The notes: a model not told the origin generated them from the sequence alone. DNA of 54,210 nt from Syntrophorhabdaceae bacterium (GCA_009783195.1 WRHP01000006.1:1-54210); one strand, 5' to 3'. Positions 43,105 through 51,199 are shown, numbered from the stretch's first letter. Numbers and translations: made by a program.

Positions 43105-43790
43105 TCGCGCAAGCGTCCTGTGCCGTAATCCTCCGGCTCCGGAAGAGAAAGGTTGTCGATGCGGGGCAAAGTTTTTCCGTCGCGGTTTGCGCGCAAAAAC
43201 TCTTCGTTGCCTTTCTTTTTTTGTTGTCGGTTGTCGCTGCGACCGGATGCGGGCGCATGCCGAAGATCATTGTGCTCAATGATCCGCTCTCCTCGGACGA
43301 GCGTGTTGCCCTGGGCGTGTCATACGAGATGAAGGGCGAGATCGAATCGGCTTCCCGTGAATACGAACGCGCGCTTAAAAAAGACAAGAATTCATTCAAC
43401 GCGCGTTTTAACCTGGGCAATATCAGGCTTTCCCAGAAGCGGTACGACGCGGCGAAAGAGCTGTATCTTGAGGCGCTGGAACTGCGCCCCGAAGACCCGC
43501 GCGCCGCAAATAATCTTGCCTGGGCGGCTATTCTTTCCGGCGCCGGCACGGAGTCCGCGCTTTACCGGCTGGAGTCCGCGCTGTCCGATTCGTCACGACG
43601 ATTGCCTCCCTATCTGGATACGCTCGGTGTCCTGCTGATGGAGATGTCTTGTATTTCCGGGGCGGAGAAAATTTTTGACGAAGCGCTGGCGCGTTGCGCC
43701 GCCGCGGACCCTTCCTGCACTGAAGCGGTCCTGGCCGAGATCCACGAGCACAGAGAAACACTTGCGAAGCGCGGCCATGCCAAGCCATAG
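43101..43790 (+). CDS. TPR lipoprotein, partner of the C39 peptidase
   Basis: 229 residues from ATG 43101, overlapping the peptidase stop. A basic N-terminal lead of about 30 residues precedes the hydrophobic run LFVAFLFLLSVVAATGC with lipidated C50; this is a long signal peptide and no better start is present. About three TPRs follow (ALGVSYEMKGEIESASREYERALKKD, ARFNLGNIRLSQKRYDAAKELYLEALELRPED, then NNLAWAAILSG). A C-terminal helical pair comes last. TPRs bind partner proteins. Its position and fold correspond to the C-terminal half of PA2778. Confidence 0.82.
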   Translation: MIAQASCAVILRLRKRKVVDAGQSFSVAVCAQKLFVAFLFLLSVVAATGCGRMPKIIVLNDPLSSDERVALGVSYEMKGEIESASREYERALKKDKNSFNARFNLGNIRLSQKRYDAAKELYLEALELRPEDPRAANNLAWAAILSGAGTESALYRLESALSDSSRRLPPYLDTLGVLLMEMSCISGAEKIFDEALARCAAADPSCTEAVLAEIHEHRETLAKRGHAKP

Positions 43791-43840
43791 TCCGACGGGC
43801 CGGTTTGAGCCAAAAATGGAACAGGTAAAGAGAGGCGCGT

Positions 43841-44338
43841 ATGGGGAATGATGACAGGGAATATCTTCCGAACTCTCCCGGATGCTTTCTATGCGGCGAG
43901 GATAATCCGTCCGGACTTCGAACCCGCTTCTTTGTCGTGGAGAATGAAGTGCGCGGGTCGGTTGCGATTCCAGGGCACATGAATGGCTACAAGGATGTTG
44001 TACACGGAGGAATCCTGGCCGCGTTGCTGGATGAGACTATGGGTTGGGCGGCCACTGTGTTTGGAAAGGCGCGCCTCATGTTTGTTACGGCGGAGCTTAC
44101 CGTGAGATACATGCGGCCTGTGCCGATAGAAAAAGAAATAACTGTGCGCAGCCGTTTGGTCAGGGATGCCGGACGCCTGTCTTACTGCGAGGGAGAATTA
44201 TTACTCGATAATGAGGTATGCGCGCGGGGGAAAGGGATATTCTCGCCGCTTGACCGCGAAGGCACGGCCGAAGTGTTGTCGTATCTAAGGTTTTATGACT
44301 GCAACAAGTTCAAAAATCTCTTTGGCGGCTGCCAATAG
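43841..44338 (+). CDS. PaaI-family hotdog thioesterase
   Basis: 165 residues. The hotdog fold is shown by GYKDVVHGGILAALLDETMGWA, with H-G-G-I preceding the central helix and D/E at the catalytic place, then LTVRYMRPVPIEKEITVRSRLV. The N-terminal C-F-L-C-G-E-D-N-P-S-G-L is common in the 'YbgC/PaaI with CxxC' subgroup. Such enzymes hydrolyse acyl-CoA or aryl-CoA esters; the substrate is unknown. It starts 50 bp after the TPR gene and may be in the same transcript. Confidence 0.87.
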   Translation: MGNDDREYLPNSPGCFLCGEDNPSGLRTRFFVVENEVRGSVAIPGHMNGYKDVVHGGILAALLDETMGWAATVFGKARLMFVTAELTVRYMRPVPIEKEITVRSRLVRDAGRLSYCEGELLLDNEVCARGKGIFSPLDREGTAEVLSYLRFYDCNKFKNLFGGCQ

Positions 44339-44433
44339 GCCGGACAAAAAGACGCTTGCCGCGCGATGTCCCCTGTGATTGATGTAACCTGGATCTTCAT
44401 CCAAAAATGCTACGGAACTGGGCTTGAAACCAT

Positions 44434-44492
44434 AATGAATCATCTAATGGCCGTCATTAAGAATTAGCGACTGATGATGGATCTAGGCTAAA
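44434..44492 (-). repeat. Family A repeat, copy 3
   Basis: The reverse complement reads AGATCCATCATCAG, then TTAATGACGGCCATTAG, matching 47404-47446 closely. The rest of the 44339-44649 interval holds the downstream terminator and no gene. Confidence 0.65.
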
Positions 44493-44580
44493 GAAACCGC
44501 CCGGATAATGATTGTTGATGGAGGAGCAGTCGGGCGAAAGAAGCTACCCTGTTTTTTCTTTGCCGTGTTTTGGCAGTCCC

Positions 44581-44607
44581 AAAAAGGGACGCCAGGAACG
44601 GCGTCCC
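44581..44607 (-). terminator. Terminator of the sigma/anti-sigma operon
   Basis: GGGACGCC (44586-44593) pairs with GGCGTCCC (44600-44607). On the minus strand the stem is followed by TTTTT, 43 bases past the anti-sigma stop. Confidence 0.8.
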
Positions 44608-44649
44608 CCGCAAAGACCGGAATAGCGGATTTGGCGTTTCGTATATGTT

Positions 44650-45837
44650 TTAATGCGAGTGCAGATAAACGGTGTAAGCGATTATTCCCGGTTTAGGGCC
44701 GACGGGGAGAATGCTCCTGGACGGCATTCCTTCGGGCGACAGCCTTCCGTTTTGCCACAGATCTTCGATAAACGCCTGCGCGGTACGCTCCGGCAGGAGT
44801 ACGCGAACCGTAACGATTCCTTCGGGAACGGCGGCGCGGTCCATTTTTTCTACTGTTCCTCCAAGCCGCTTTGCTGTTTTGGCAATACGCTCGGCTGTCT
44901 CTTGCCGCTCTTCTAGTGTTGTCTCTACCGAGATCTCCAGTCCGTATGGGACGGGCGGACGAATCGTCAGGAGTTCCGCGTCGGGAGCTTCGGATTCCGG
45001 CGCTGCTTTAGCTTCGGAGCGGGCGGGTTTCGTCTCGGCGGTGTTTGCAGGTATGTAAGGCCGGACCCTGGCGAATCGGGTGCTGGCGCGAAGTATGGGA
45101 ACAGCGGGAAGATCGGCCAGGGAATAAACGCGAACTTTGGGGTCTGAAATGTCTTCGGGCAGAGTGGCGATTGAACGTTCGGCGCTTTGATTTGCGCGTG
45201 TCGCTGGTGAACGTTCGGCGCTTTGATTTGCGCGTACCGCTGGTTGAGCGGAAGGCGAAGGTTCGTCGGCTACCTGGGAATATACCCTGGCGGTCTGGGC
45301 CGACGCCTGGTTTATGGGAACCGCGGGCATTTGGATTTCGGAAGTATTTTCGGCGCTGTCTGGCGCTGCTTCCGCGAGCATAGGCTCGGACATGGGAAGC
45401 GAATCTTCGGTTTCGGCTGTTGCCGGAGCATGCGATTGCGCGGAGAGCTTTGCCTGGCGTGTGTCTTTTCCGGAGGGAGTCCCAGCCATGTACCACCCGA
45501 TGGAAGCAAACAGAAGGATAGCGGCGGCAGCCTCAAGAGGAAATTTCCAGCGGGAGCCGGCGGAGCGGGGTTTAACGTCTGCGTTGTCTTTTGGGGCGGT
45601 CGCATCGGGGAGCCGCGTTTCTCTGGAGATTGCTTCCTGTATTTTTTCGAGCAGCTCCGGAGGGGCGACCATGGGAGGCAGCTGGCGCAGCCCTTCTCGT
45701 ACGGCTTCGAGCGAGCTTGCAACAGCCGAACATTCGGCGCATCCGGAAAGATGGCTGCGGATTTCGTCTTTGGAGGTTTTCGACAAGGAATCGTCTTTAA
45801 AGTCTGACAGGCGGTTCCTTACTTCTATGCAGTCCAT
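44650..45837 (-). CDS. Anti-sigma factor with zinc-binding N-terminus (zf-HC2)
   Basis: 395 residues. The N-terminal anti-sigma zinc domain has H29-x3-C33-x2-C36 (H-L-S-G-C-A-E-C). A membrane helix lies at about 100-118. A long Ala/Pro/Ser/Glu-rich periplasmic segment includes a perfect 12-residue duplication (RANQSAERSxAT, twice). The C-terminal domain (about 290-395, YGLEISVETTLEERQETAERIAKTAKRLGGTVEKM and TVRVLLPERTAQAFIEDL) has the beta-alpha-beta look of DUF4349-like sensor domains. It should hold the ECF sigma at the membrane until a signal releases it. The gene starts 12 bp after the sigma gene. Confidence 0.88.
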   Translation of the reverse strand: MDCIEVRNRLSDFKDDSLSKTSKDEIRSHLSGCAECSAVASSLEAVREGLRQLPPMVAPPELLEKIQEAISRETRLPDATAPKDNADVKPRSAGSRWKFPLEAAAAILLFASIGWYMAGTPSGKDTRQAKLSAQSHAPATAETEDSLPMSEPMLAEAAPDSAENTSEIQMPAVPINQASAQTARVYSQVADEPSPSAQPAVRANQSAERSPATRANQSAERSIATLPEDISDPKVRVYSLADLPAVPILRASTRFARVRPYIPANTAETKPARSEAKAAPESEAPDAELLTIRPPVPYGLEISVETTLEERQETAERIAKTAKRLGGTVEKMDRAAVPEGIVTVRVLLPERTAQAFIEDLWQNGRLSPEGMPSRSILPVGPKPGIIAYTVYLHSH

Positions 45838-45849
45838 ACCGTATCTCCT

Positions 45850-46467
45850 TCAGATTACAGGGGCCAGCGCGCGTCGCAGCGTCATCCTGGCCCGGTGCAG
45901 CCGGGATTTTACCGTTCCGACCGGGACTTCCGCGAGTTTGGCGATTTCTTCGTGAGAAAAACCCTCCACATCGGAAAGCAGAACCATCCAGCGGATGGAA
46001 GGGTTGAGTTTGCCAAGGGTTTCAGCGAGAATCGCTCCCATTTCTGTGTTCTCCGTTATACGGTCCGGGCAATGTTCTTCTGAAGCGGCTGCCTGAAACT
46101 CCATTTCATTTTCGTCGTCACCCATGATCGGCAACTGCGTCTCCCGGGCGGCGATGGCTTTTTTCTGGCGGATACGATTTAGGCACCGATTCGCGGCAAT
46201 TCGGACAAGCCATGTTGATAAAGAGGAATCTCCCCGGAAAGTATCAAGTTTTCTGTATGCCGCAAGAAATACATCTTGCGATATGTCGAGGGCTTCCTCC
46301 CGGTCCGAAAGCATGCGGGCACAAAATGCGTACACCCGGTTTTGGTGGGCGCGTACGATCGCCTCGAAGGCATTTGGCTTTCCTTGCCGGAACGCCTCTA
46401 CAAGCAGGTCAGCCGGCACACCTTCGTCTTGCGGCGTTTTCACAGCGCCTCCTTTTTGGTCGGACAC
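45850..46467 (-). CDS. ECF-type sigma factor (RpoE-like)
   Basis: 205 residues from GTG 46467; a second GTG at 46443 with AAGGAGG four bases before it is a good alternative. Region 2: NRVYAFCARMLSDREEALDISQDVFLAAYRKLDTFRGDSSLSTWLVRIAANRCLNRIR. Region 4: LNPSIRWMVLLSDVEGFSHEEIAKLAEVPVGTVKSRLHRARMTLR, a standard helix-turn-helix for the -35 element. The acidic linker between them is of normal length. It is followed by its anti-sigma gene, the usual order, which implies autoregulation; a -35/-10 of its own class could not be fixed by eye. Confidence 0.93.
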   Translation of the reverse strand: MSDQKGGAVKTPQDEGVPADLLVEAFRQGKPNAFEAIVRAHQNRVYAFCARMLSDREEALDISQDVFLAAYRKLDTFRGDSSLSTWLVRIAANRCLNRIRQKKAIAARETQLPIMGDDENEMEFQAAASEEHCPDRITENTEMGAILAETLGKLNPSIRWMVLLSDVEGFSHEEIAKLAEVPVGTVKSRLHRARMTLRRALAPVI

Positions 46468-46604
46468 GGATCCCCCTCTTTGGGTTCCATAATATATCGT
46501 AGTTTACAGAAGATTGCGGCAGCTTCCCAATTGATGTATTTTAGTAAATGCATAATGCTTGTTTTTATATTCAGCTCCTCGTAACTGTTTAAAGGAGGTG
46601 AAAC

Positions 46605-47009
46605 TTGGACGCGTTGTCTATTTTGTGTATTGTTTTGGCCTTTTCAGTTATTGCGGTAACAGTTGCTGTTGTTTTAGCTCTTAAGGAAGTTATAAAGAGC
46701 GCGAGACGTCTGACAAACCGGCTCGATGAAACCCTCCGGCAGGTTGAAGTTACCACGGAAGATTTGAGAAAAACGAACTCCTCTATCAGGAGTGTTATAT
46801 CTAACGTGGATTATGCGGCGGCCAATTTTGCGCACCTTACCGATGGGGTAAAACATTTTCGCGGGGCTGTCGATGTGGCGACGAAGGTGATCGACCGGTC
46901 CGTTTCTCCGGCGTTGATCGGGTTTGCGGGCGGTCTTGCGGGGCTTAAAACGGCTTTTTCTCACATAGCCCAAAGGATATCCGGAAACTCGGGAAAGGAG
47001 ACAAGGTAA
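46605..47009 (+). CDS. DUF948-type membrane-anchored protein
   Basis: 134 residues from a TTG start behind a near-perfect AAAGGAGGTG, five bases away, which decides it. One N-terminal membrane helix (about 4-26) and a long amphipathic coiled coil (30-100) containing LDETLRQVEVTTEDLRKTNSSI. This is the DUF948 shape. A Gly-rich tail (FAGGLAGLK) follows. In several bacteria DUF948 and YtxH genes are neighbours and linked to general stress. Here its TAA overlaps the ATG of the YtxH gene. It is divergent from the sigma factor gene and could be among its targets. Confidence 0.8.
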   Translation: MDALSILCIVLAFSVIAVTVAVVLALKEVIKSARRLTNRLDETLRQVEVTTEDLRKTNSSIRSVISNVDYAAANFAHLTDGVKHFRGAVDVATKVIDRSVSPALIGFAGGLAGLKTAFSHIAQRISGNSGKETR

Positions 47010-47311
47010 TGAGTGAAGAAAAGTGTGGGTCGGGCGGAATCTTCCTGGCGGTTCTTGCCGGAGGGCTGATCGGCGCCGGCATAGCTCTTCTGTATGCGCC
47101 GGCTGCGGGCATTGATACCCGCAGGAAAATACGCGATATGGCCGATGACGTGAAGGAAAAGTCCGAGAAGTGGACCAGCGAAATCAAGCAAAAGATGGAA
47201 GGGTTTGTCGAAGAGGAACGCGCCATACTTAAGGCTGCCTATGATGCCGGGCGCGAAGCGATGGTGCGCGAGAAATCCAAATACGAAGAAGCGCAATCCT
47301 CCGAGGAGTAA
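47009..47311 (+). CDS. YtxH-domain protein
   Basis: 100 residues, overlapping the preceding stop by one base (TAATG). A small Gly-rich membrane helix (GIFLAVLAGGLIGAGIALLYAPAAG) is directly followed by D-T-R-R-K-I-R-D, the YtxH motif. A highly charged helix runs to the end (DDVKEKSEKWTSEIKQKMEGFVEEERAILK). YtxH proteins are general stress-associated in Bacillus and of unknown action. Transcription ends at a good terminator 22 bp later. Confidence 0.88.
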   Translation: MSEEKCGSGGIFLAVLAGGLIGAGIALLYAPAAGIDTRRKIRDMADDVKEKSEKWTSEIKQKMEGFVEEERAILKAAYDAGREAMVREKSKYEEAQSSEE

Positions 47312-47332
47312 TGCTTTCAGTTTTGATGTATC

Positions 47333-47369
47333 TGCCGGCGGGCGCGCCATGTCCGTCGGCATTTTTTTT
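47333..47369 (+). terminator. Terminator after the DUF948-YtxH operon
   Basis: TGCCGGCGG (47333-47341) pairs with CCGTCGGCA (47353-47361, one G-T pair) and is followed by eight T. Confidence 0.9.
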
Positions 47370-47400
47370 AAGATTTCCGTCTTCTTTAAATCCACATAAA

Positions 47401-47460
47401 CCCAGATCCGTCATCAGGCGTTAATTTCTAATGACGGCCATTAGAGCAACCTATTGCTTG
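47401..47460 (+). repeat. Family A repeat, copy 4
   Basis: CCCAGATCCGTCAT opens it as in the 6768 element, and GCGTTAATTTCTAATGACGG then CCATTAGAGCAACC links it to copies at 5204 and 44434. CTAATG/CATTAG forms a small hairpin. No gene is seen in 47312-47555. Confidence 0.7.
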
Positions 47461-47555
47461 TTCCGCTCATTTTTTGTGTTGGCCGCGCCAAGGTTGGTAT
47501 CTGGTCAAGGATGCTTTGCTGTGGGAGTGTTTCCTTAAAGCATTGCGATAAAAAG

Positions 47556-48413
47556 TTACTCGTTTGATCGTGCCGTCCGCATTGCCGCCGTCAGGATGAA
47601 GCAGGCCGAGGATGCCAGCACTATAGTCGCGCCGGTGGCCGTGTCCAAGTAGTAAGAGGCAATTAGCCCGCAAACACCTGAAAAAAGAGAGATTCCTATC
47701 GACAAAAGAAATGCGGGCGCGGCTGCGCGCGCAATATTTCTGGCCGCGGCGGCGGGAATGATAAGCAGCGCGGTGACAAGAAGTATTCCCACGGTCCGGA
47801 TCGCCGCCGTCACTACAAGCGATGTTATAAGGGCAAAAGACACCTCGACAGCTTTTACCCGGACTCCTTTCGAGCGGGCGAAGCCTTCATGGATTCCGAG
47901 AAGCAGCAGACGGTTGTACGTGACGATCAGGAAAAAGCCTACAAGAAGCAGCAAAAACAAAAGCCAGACGATCTCCGCGTCGGAAATTGCCAAAGGGTCC
48001 CCGTACAGAAACATTTGCAGGTTCCGGGTCAATCCTTTCGCGCGGCTGATAATGGCGATTCCAAGGGCGATAGCGGTGGAGAAAAAAACGCCGATGACGG
48101 TGTCGGCGGAAAGATCGGTGCGCCCCTTGACCAATACGATGCCGACGGCTACAAGAGCGCCAAAGACCACCATGGTCCAGGTGGGGGAGACGCCAAGCAG
48201 AATACCCAGAGCCACGCCGGTGAACGCGGAATGGCCGATGGCGTCCGAGAAAAACGCCATGCGGAACTGGACCAGCGGCACGCCGATAGCCGCTGTTGCC
48301 GGGGCGACAAGCAGCATTGCCAGCAGCGCCCGCTTCATGAATTCGGGCTCAAGAAATGAAAATGGCAAAAGCGCATCTATCAGGAAGAAGATGGCGTTGA
48401 AAATTGTTTCCAG
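47556..48413 (-). CDS. znuB: Zinc ABC transporter permease
   Basis: About 285 residues. The exact start is unclear: CTG 48413, five bases past the znuC stop with an AAAAGGG site, gives a normal length. The only upstream ATG (48500) would overlap znuC by 83 bases. The fold is the ZnuB/ABC-3 permease with about eight helices: VPLVQFRMAFFSDAIGHSAFTGVALG near the start is the family signature (R-x-x-F-x-x-D-x-x-x-H), and TVIGVFFSTAIALGIAI follows. The late G-I-L-L-V-T-A-L-L-I-I-P-A-A-A-A-R matches the conserved pore helix. Last gene of the zur-znuACB operon; moves Zn2+ (or Mn2+) across the inner membrane. Confidence 0.88.
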   Translation of the reverse strand: METIFNAIFFLIDALLPFSFLEPEFMKRALLAMLLVAPATAAIGVPLVQFRMAFFSDAIGHSAFTGVALGILLGVSPTWTMVVFGALVAVGIVLVKGRTDLSADTVIGVFFSTAIALGIAIISRAKGLTRNLQMFLYGDPLAISDAEIVWLLFLLLLVGFFLIVTYNRLLLLGIHEGFARSKGVRVKAVEVSFALITSLVVTAAIRTVGILLVTALLIIPAAAARNIARAAAPAFLLSIGISLFSGVCGLIASYYLDTATGATIVLASSACFILTAAMRTARSNE

Positions 48414-48417
48414 AGCT

Positions 48418-49212
48418 TTACCCTTTTGCCGCGCGAGGCTCGCGCGGAGATTGGTCTTTGCCGGCGAAATAGTGGAGAAATAGAGGGATGTCGTCGCCAT
48501 AGATCTCCGCGAGGTTTTCGGCTGTCAACACCTCTTTGGCCATACCCTGGCGGATGATTCGGCGGTTTAGGCAGATCACCTCGTCGGCTTGCCGCGCCAC
48601 AAGTGACAAGTCGTGGCTGACGAGGAGAAGGCTGAAACGGGCGTCGTTGTGGATCTGCGACAGGAACCGGCTGAACTGCTCTCCGCCCGCAAGGTCAACG
48701 CCTGAAACCGGCTCGTCAAGCAGGAGGATATCGGGGGAATCATGCAGGATCAGCGCGAAAAGAACCCTTTGCAACTCTCCGCCGGAGAGCCTTCCCAACC
48801 GCCGGTCGGCCAGATGAGCCACTTCCGCGCGCTCAAGGCTTTCCAGCGCCATGCGGCGCACCGCTCTGGATATGCCGAGGAACACGGGGCGCTTTTGCGC
48901 CGATAGAGCGAAAAAATCAAGCACTGTGAGCGGAGTTTCGCGGTCAAACGCGAAGTGCTGAGGAATGTAGCCGATACGCGGCGATCCTCCTCCGTGTTCT
49001 TTGTGCCGGCAGAACCGGATTTCGCCCGTATATGGCACTTGGCCCAAGATTGCATGGAGCAGCATCGTTTTCCCCGCGCCGTTTGGTCCGATAAGAGCCG
49101 TTACCCTGCCGCATCGGATGTCCGCGTTGATTCCGGACAGGACCTCGATGCCTCCCTTCCGCGCGCTAAGGTTGCGGATTTCGAGAGTATGCCGGCAGAT
49201 TTCCGGATTCAT
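48418..49212 (-). CDS. znuC: Zinc ABC transporter ATP-binding protein
   Basis: 264 residues. Walker A GPNGAGKT (42-49), Q-loop IGYIPQ (80-85), signature LSGGELQRV (142-150), Walker B ILLLDEP (162-168) and the switch histidine in LLLVSHDLSLV. This is the ABC ATPase that drives ZnuB. Its start overlaps the stop of znuA (ATGA at 49212-49209), so the operon is translationally coupled. The order zur-znuA-znuC-znuB and the operator candidate upstream of zur support zinc as the substrate over manganese. Confidence 0.93.
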   Translation of the reverse strand: MNPEICRHTLEIRNLSARKGGIEVLSGINADIRCGRVTALIGPNGAGKTMLLHAILGQVPYTGEIRFCRHKEHGGGSPRIGYIPQHFAFDRETPLTVLDFFALSAQKRPVFLGISRAVRRMALESLERAEVAHLADRRLGRLSGGELQRVLFALILHDSPDILLLDEPVSGVDLAGGEQFSRFLSQIHNDARFSLLLVSHDLSLVARQADEVICLNRRIIRQGMAKEVLTAENLAEIYGDDIPLFLHYFAGKDQSPREPRAAKG

Positions 49213-50117
49213 GGATAGGAAAGCGACTCCGTCAGCGTTTTCAGGTTAAGCAACATTGCGTCTTCATAAGATGTCGGCGCCGCCTGGCCGGTGACGACCG
49301 GATCAAGCGGAAAAACGGGAATTCCAGCTTCGCGCGCGATTATGTCGATGATCCGCTTTGTATTCTGAGGCTCCGCAAAGATGGCGGGAACTTTCTTTTC
49401 CCGGATTGTTTGCAAGAGCGCCCGGATCTCCCCGGCGGAAGGCTCCTGCCCCGGCACGTCTTCGATTCGCCCCGCTATCGTCAGCCCGTATTCTTGCGCC
49501 AGGTAATCAAACGCGTTGTGGGAGGTGACAATGTTGCGGTTGCGGAATCTGGCGGACGCCTCCCGGTATTTCCGGTCAAGCGATTCGAGCCGCTTTATGT
49601 AAGCGTTCGCGTTGGCGTGTAGTTTCCCTCTGTTTTCAGGCGAGGCGTCTCCAAGCGCCTTTTCTATTGCTCGCACTTGTATGATCGCGTTTTTGGGACT
49701 GACCCATGTGTGCGGATTTTTGTCTTCGTGCGCGTGTGCCTTATGATTTTCTTTTTCCGTTGTAAGCAGCGGAGAGACGGAAGAGGTTGTTTCGATTACG
49801 AGAAGCTGCGGGTTTGCTTTGCGCGCGACGGTGTCGAGGAAATTTTCCATACCCATTCCGTTAGCGATCAAGATGTCCGCTCCGGCGATCTTTCGCATAT
49901 CCGACGCGGTCAGAGCGTAATCGTGCGGGCACCCAAGCGACGAAGGCAGCATCATGTCCACGGAGATGCCGGTTATACCGGCGGTTACATTCATGGTGAA
50001 AACATGCATGGGCAGGAAGGTGGTCAGGACGCGCAAAGGGGCATCAGCCGCGGCGGCGGCCGGGGCCAGCGTCAGGATGGCGGCGGCCAGAAGCGGAATA
50101 CATCGCTTCGTTCTCAT
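49209..50117 (-). CDS. znuA: Zinc-binding periplasmic protein
   Basis: 302 residues. A signal peptide ends near A24-D25. The cluster A-I metal-binding protein fold has H65 in C-P-H-D-Y, the His-rich flexible loop KENHKAHAHEDKNPHTW (122-138), H-N-A-F-D-Y and a final DPVVTG. The His-rich loop is characteristic of zinc-specific ZnuA proteins. C63 next to H65 is unusual. It binds Zn2+ in the periplasm and delivers it to ZnuBC. Its ATG overlaps the zur stop by ATGA, and its stop overlaps znuC in the same way. Confidence 0.93.
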   Translation of the reverse strand: MRTKRCIPLLAAAILTLAPAAAAADAPLRVLTTFLPMHVFTMNVTAGITGISVDMMLPSSLGCPHDYALTASDMRKIAGADILIANGMGMENFLDTVARKANPQLLVIETTSSVSPLLTTEKENHKAHAHEDKNPHTWVSPKNAIIQVRAIEKALGDASPENRGKLHANANAYIKRLESLDRKYREASARFRNRNIVTSHNAFDYLAQEYGLTIAGRIEDVPGQEPSAGEIRALLQTIREKKVPAIFAEPQNTKRIIDIIAREAGIPVFPLDPVVTGQAAPTSYEDAMLLNLKTLTESLSYP

Positions 50118-50545
50118 TCCGTCTGTTCCTTCGCCTGGCAGTCAGGGCAGCTTCCGAAGAATTCGAGGGAATGGTCGGCCACTTTGAATCCAAGGCGCCG
50201 GCGGATTTCCTCTTCGATTTTGGAAAGATCGCATGTTGCCGCCTGGAACGCCTCGATCCGTCCGCAGTCGCGGCATACGACCCGGTGGCGATGAACGCCT
50301 GCGGAGGCGGCTTCGTATCTGCGGCTTCTTTCATGGAGCGCTACGCTGCGCACAAGGCCAAGCGATAACAGGAGCGAAAGGTTTCTGTAAACGGTGGCCG
50401 CGTCCGGCTTTGGCTCCGGGAATCGGTCGTGTATGTCGCGTGGCGACAAAGGAATGGGAGCTTCCTCGAGGATTCGCAGTATTTCTTTGCGCCCCCGCGT
50501 TGCTGTTTGTCCTACCCGGCGAAGCGTTTCGGAATGTTTTCTCAT
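50114..50545 (-). CDS. zur: Fur-family regulator, probably Zur
   Basis: 143 residues from ATG 50545; the frame is open to 50623, but that longer version would put the operator inside the gene. A winged helix-turn-helix (about 14-70, with PLSPRDIHDRF and AATVYRNLSLLLSLGLV) is followed by a dimer domain with H85-R-H87 and the structural zinc cysteines C91-x2-C94 and C133-x2-C136. Zur represses zinc uptake genes when loaded with Zn2+. Being the first gene of the znu operon, it would regulate itself. Assignment to zinc rather than iron or peroxide rests on this context. Confidence 0.88.
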   Translation of the reverse strand: MRKHSETLRRVGQTATRGRKEILRILEEAPIPLSPRDIHDRFPEPKPDAATVYRNLSLLLSLGLVRSVALHERSRRYEAASAGVHRHRVVCRDCGRIEAFQAATCDLSKIEEEIRRRLGFKVADHSLEFFGSCPDCQAKEQTE

Positions 50546-50594
50546 TTGCAAGCCCGTGGGTGCAAATTTATTGCAAATGCAAAATTTTTGCAAT
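50545..50594. promoter_or_regulatory. Candidate Zur operator, nested inverted repeats
   Basis: TGCAAAA-T-TTTTGCA (50578-50592) is a perfect 7-1-7 palindrome like Fur-family sites. It sits inside ATTGCAA(N11)TTGCAAT (50570-50594), and a third pair TTTGCA/TGCAAA spans 50545-50566. Also a rightward promoter candidate for the next gene overlaps it: TTGCAA (50588-50593), 17 bases, TATTTT (50611-50616). Confidence 0.55.
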
Positions 50595-50664
50595 GTAAGC
50601 TGTAAACAACTATTTTTCCGCAAGGCGAATATGTAATAAATAAATTATTCAAGGAGGTGCGCTC

Positions 50665-51183
50665 ATGCGAATCCATAAAAACACAGTTGCGACACTTGGA
50701 GTTTTTATCCTGTTATCAGCCGTTGCGCTGTTTTTACCGGCGGATGTTGTGGCCGACGAAGGCGGAGGGGGCGGAGGTAGTGTAGTAAATCTTACGGTTG
50801 AGCGGGTAACAGTTAGCCCAATCCGAGCCTATATAGGTACCCCGGTTTACGTGGATGTAGTGATAGACAATCGCGAAGAAGGAAGCGACACGAGCGTGGT
50901 CGAAGTCTATGCCAACAAAAAGGTAGTTGCAAAGCATCTGTTTCGTTGGGGAACCCCAGGCGTTGATAAAAAAAACAGAATGAGTATGAAGTGGGATACA
51001 AGCGGCATGGCTCCCGGAGAGTACAAAGTCAAGGTTGAGGTTTTCGTGTTTGACGATGTCTCTCCTTTTGATAACGAACTCACGCTTGGTGAGCCTGTTA
51101 TTCTTGTTGCTCCCGGCGAGATGTTTCCCGAGGGAGCGTCGGCGGGCGGAAGCGCTACGGAAATCGATCCGAGATACAAATAA
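50665..51183 (+). CDS. Secreted Ig-like/CARDB-type protein
   Basis: 172 residues behind AAGGAGGTG. A signal peptide covers about 1-31 (GVFILLSAVALFLPADVVADE), then a Gly6 stretch. The mature part is a beta-sandwich: NLTVERVTVSPIRAYIGTPVYVDVVIDNREEGSDTSVVEVY is the CARDB pattern, and WDTSGMAPGEYKVKVEVFVFDD closes it as in the Gram-negative CARDB and FlgD-like Ig folds. No enzyme motif. Its promoter candidate overlaps the zur operator, so it may be under zinc control. A strong terminator follows it. Confidence 0.75.
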   Translation: MRIHKNTVATLGVFILLSAVALFLPADVVADEGGGGGGSVVNLTVERVTVSPIRAYIGTPVYVDVVIDNREEGSDTSVVEVYANKKVVAKHLFRWGTPGVDKKNRMSMKWDTSGMAPGEYKVKVEVFVFDDVSPFDNELTLGEPVILVAPGEMFPEGASAGGSATEIDPRYK

Positions 51184-51199
51184 TTACATTTTGGAAACG

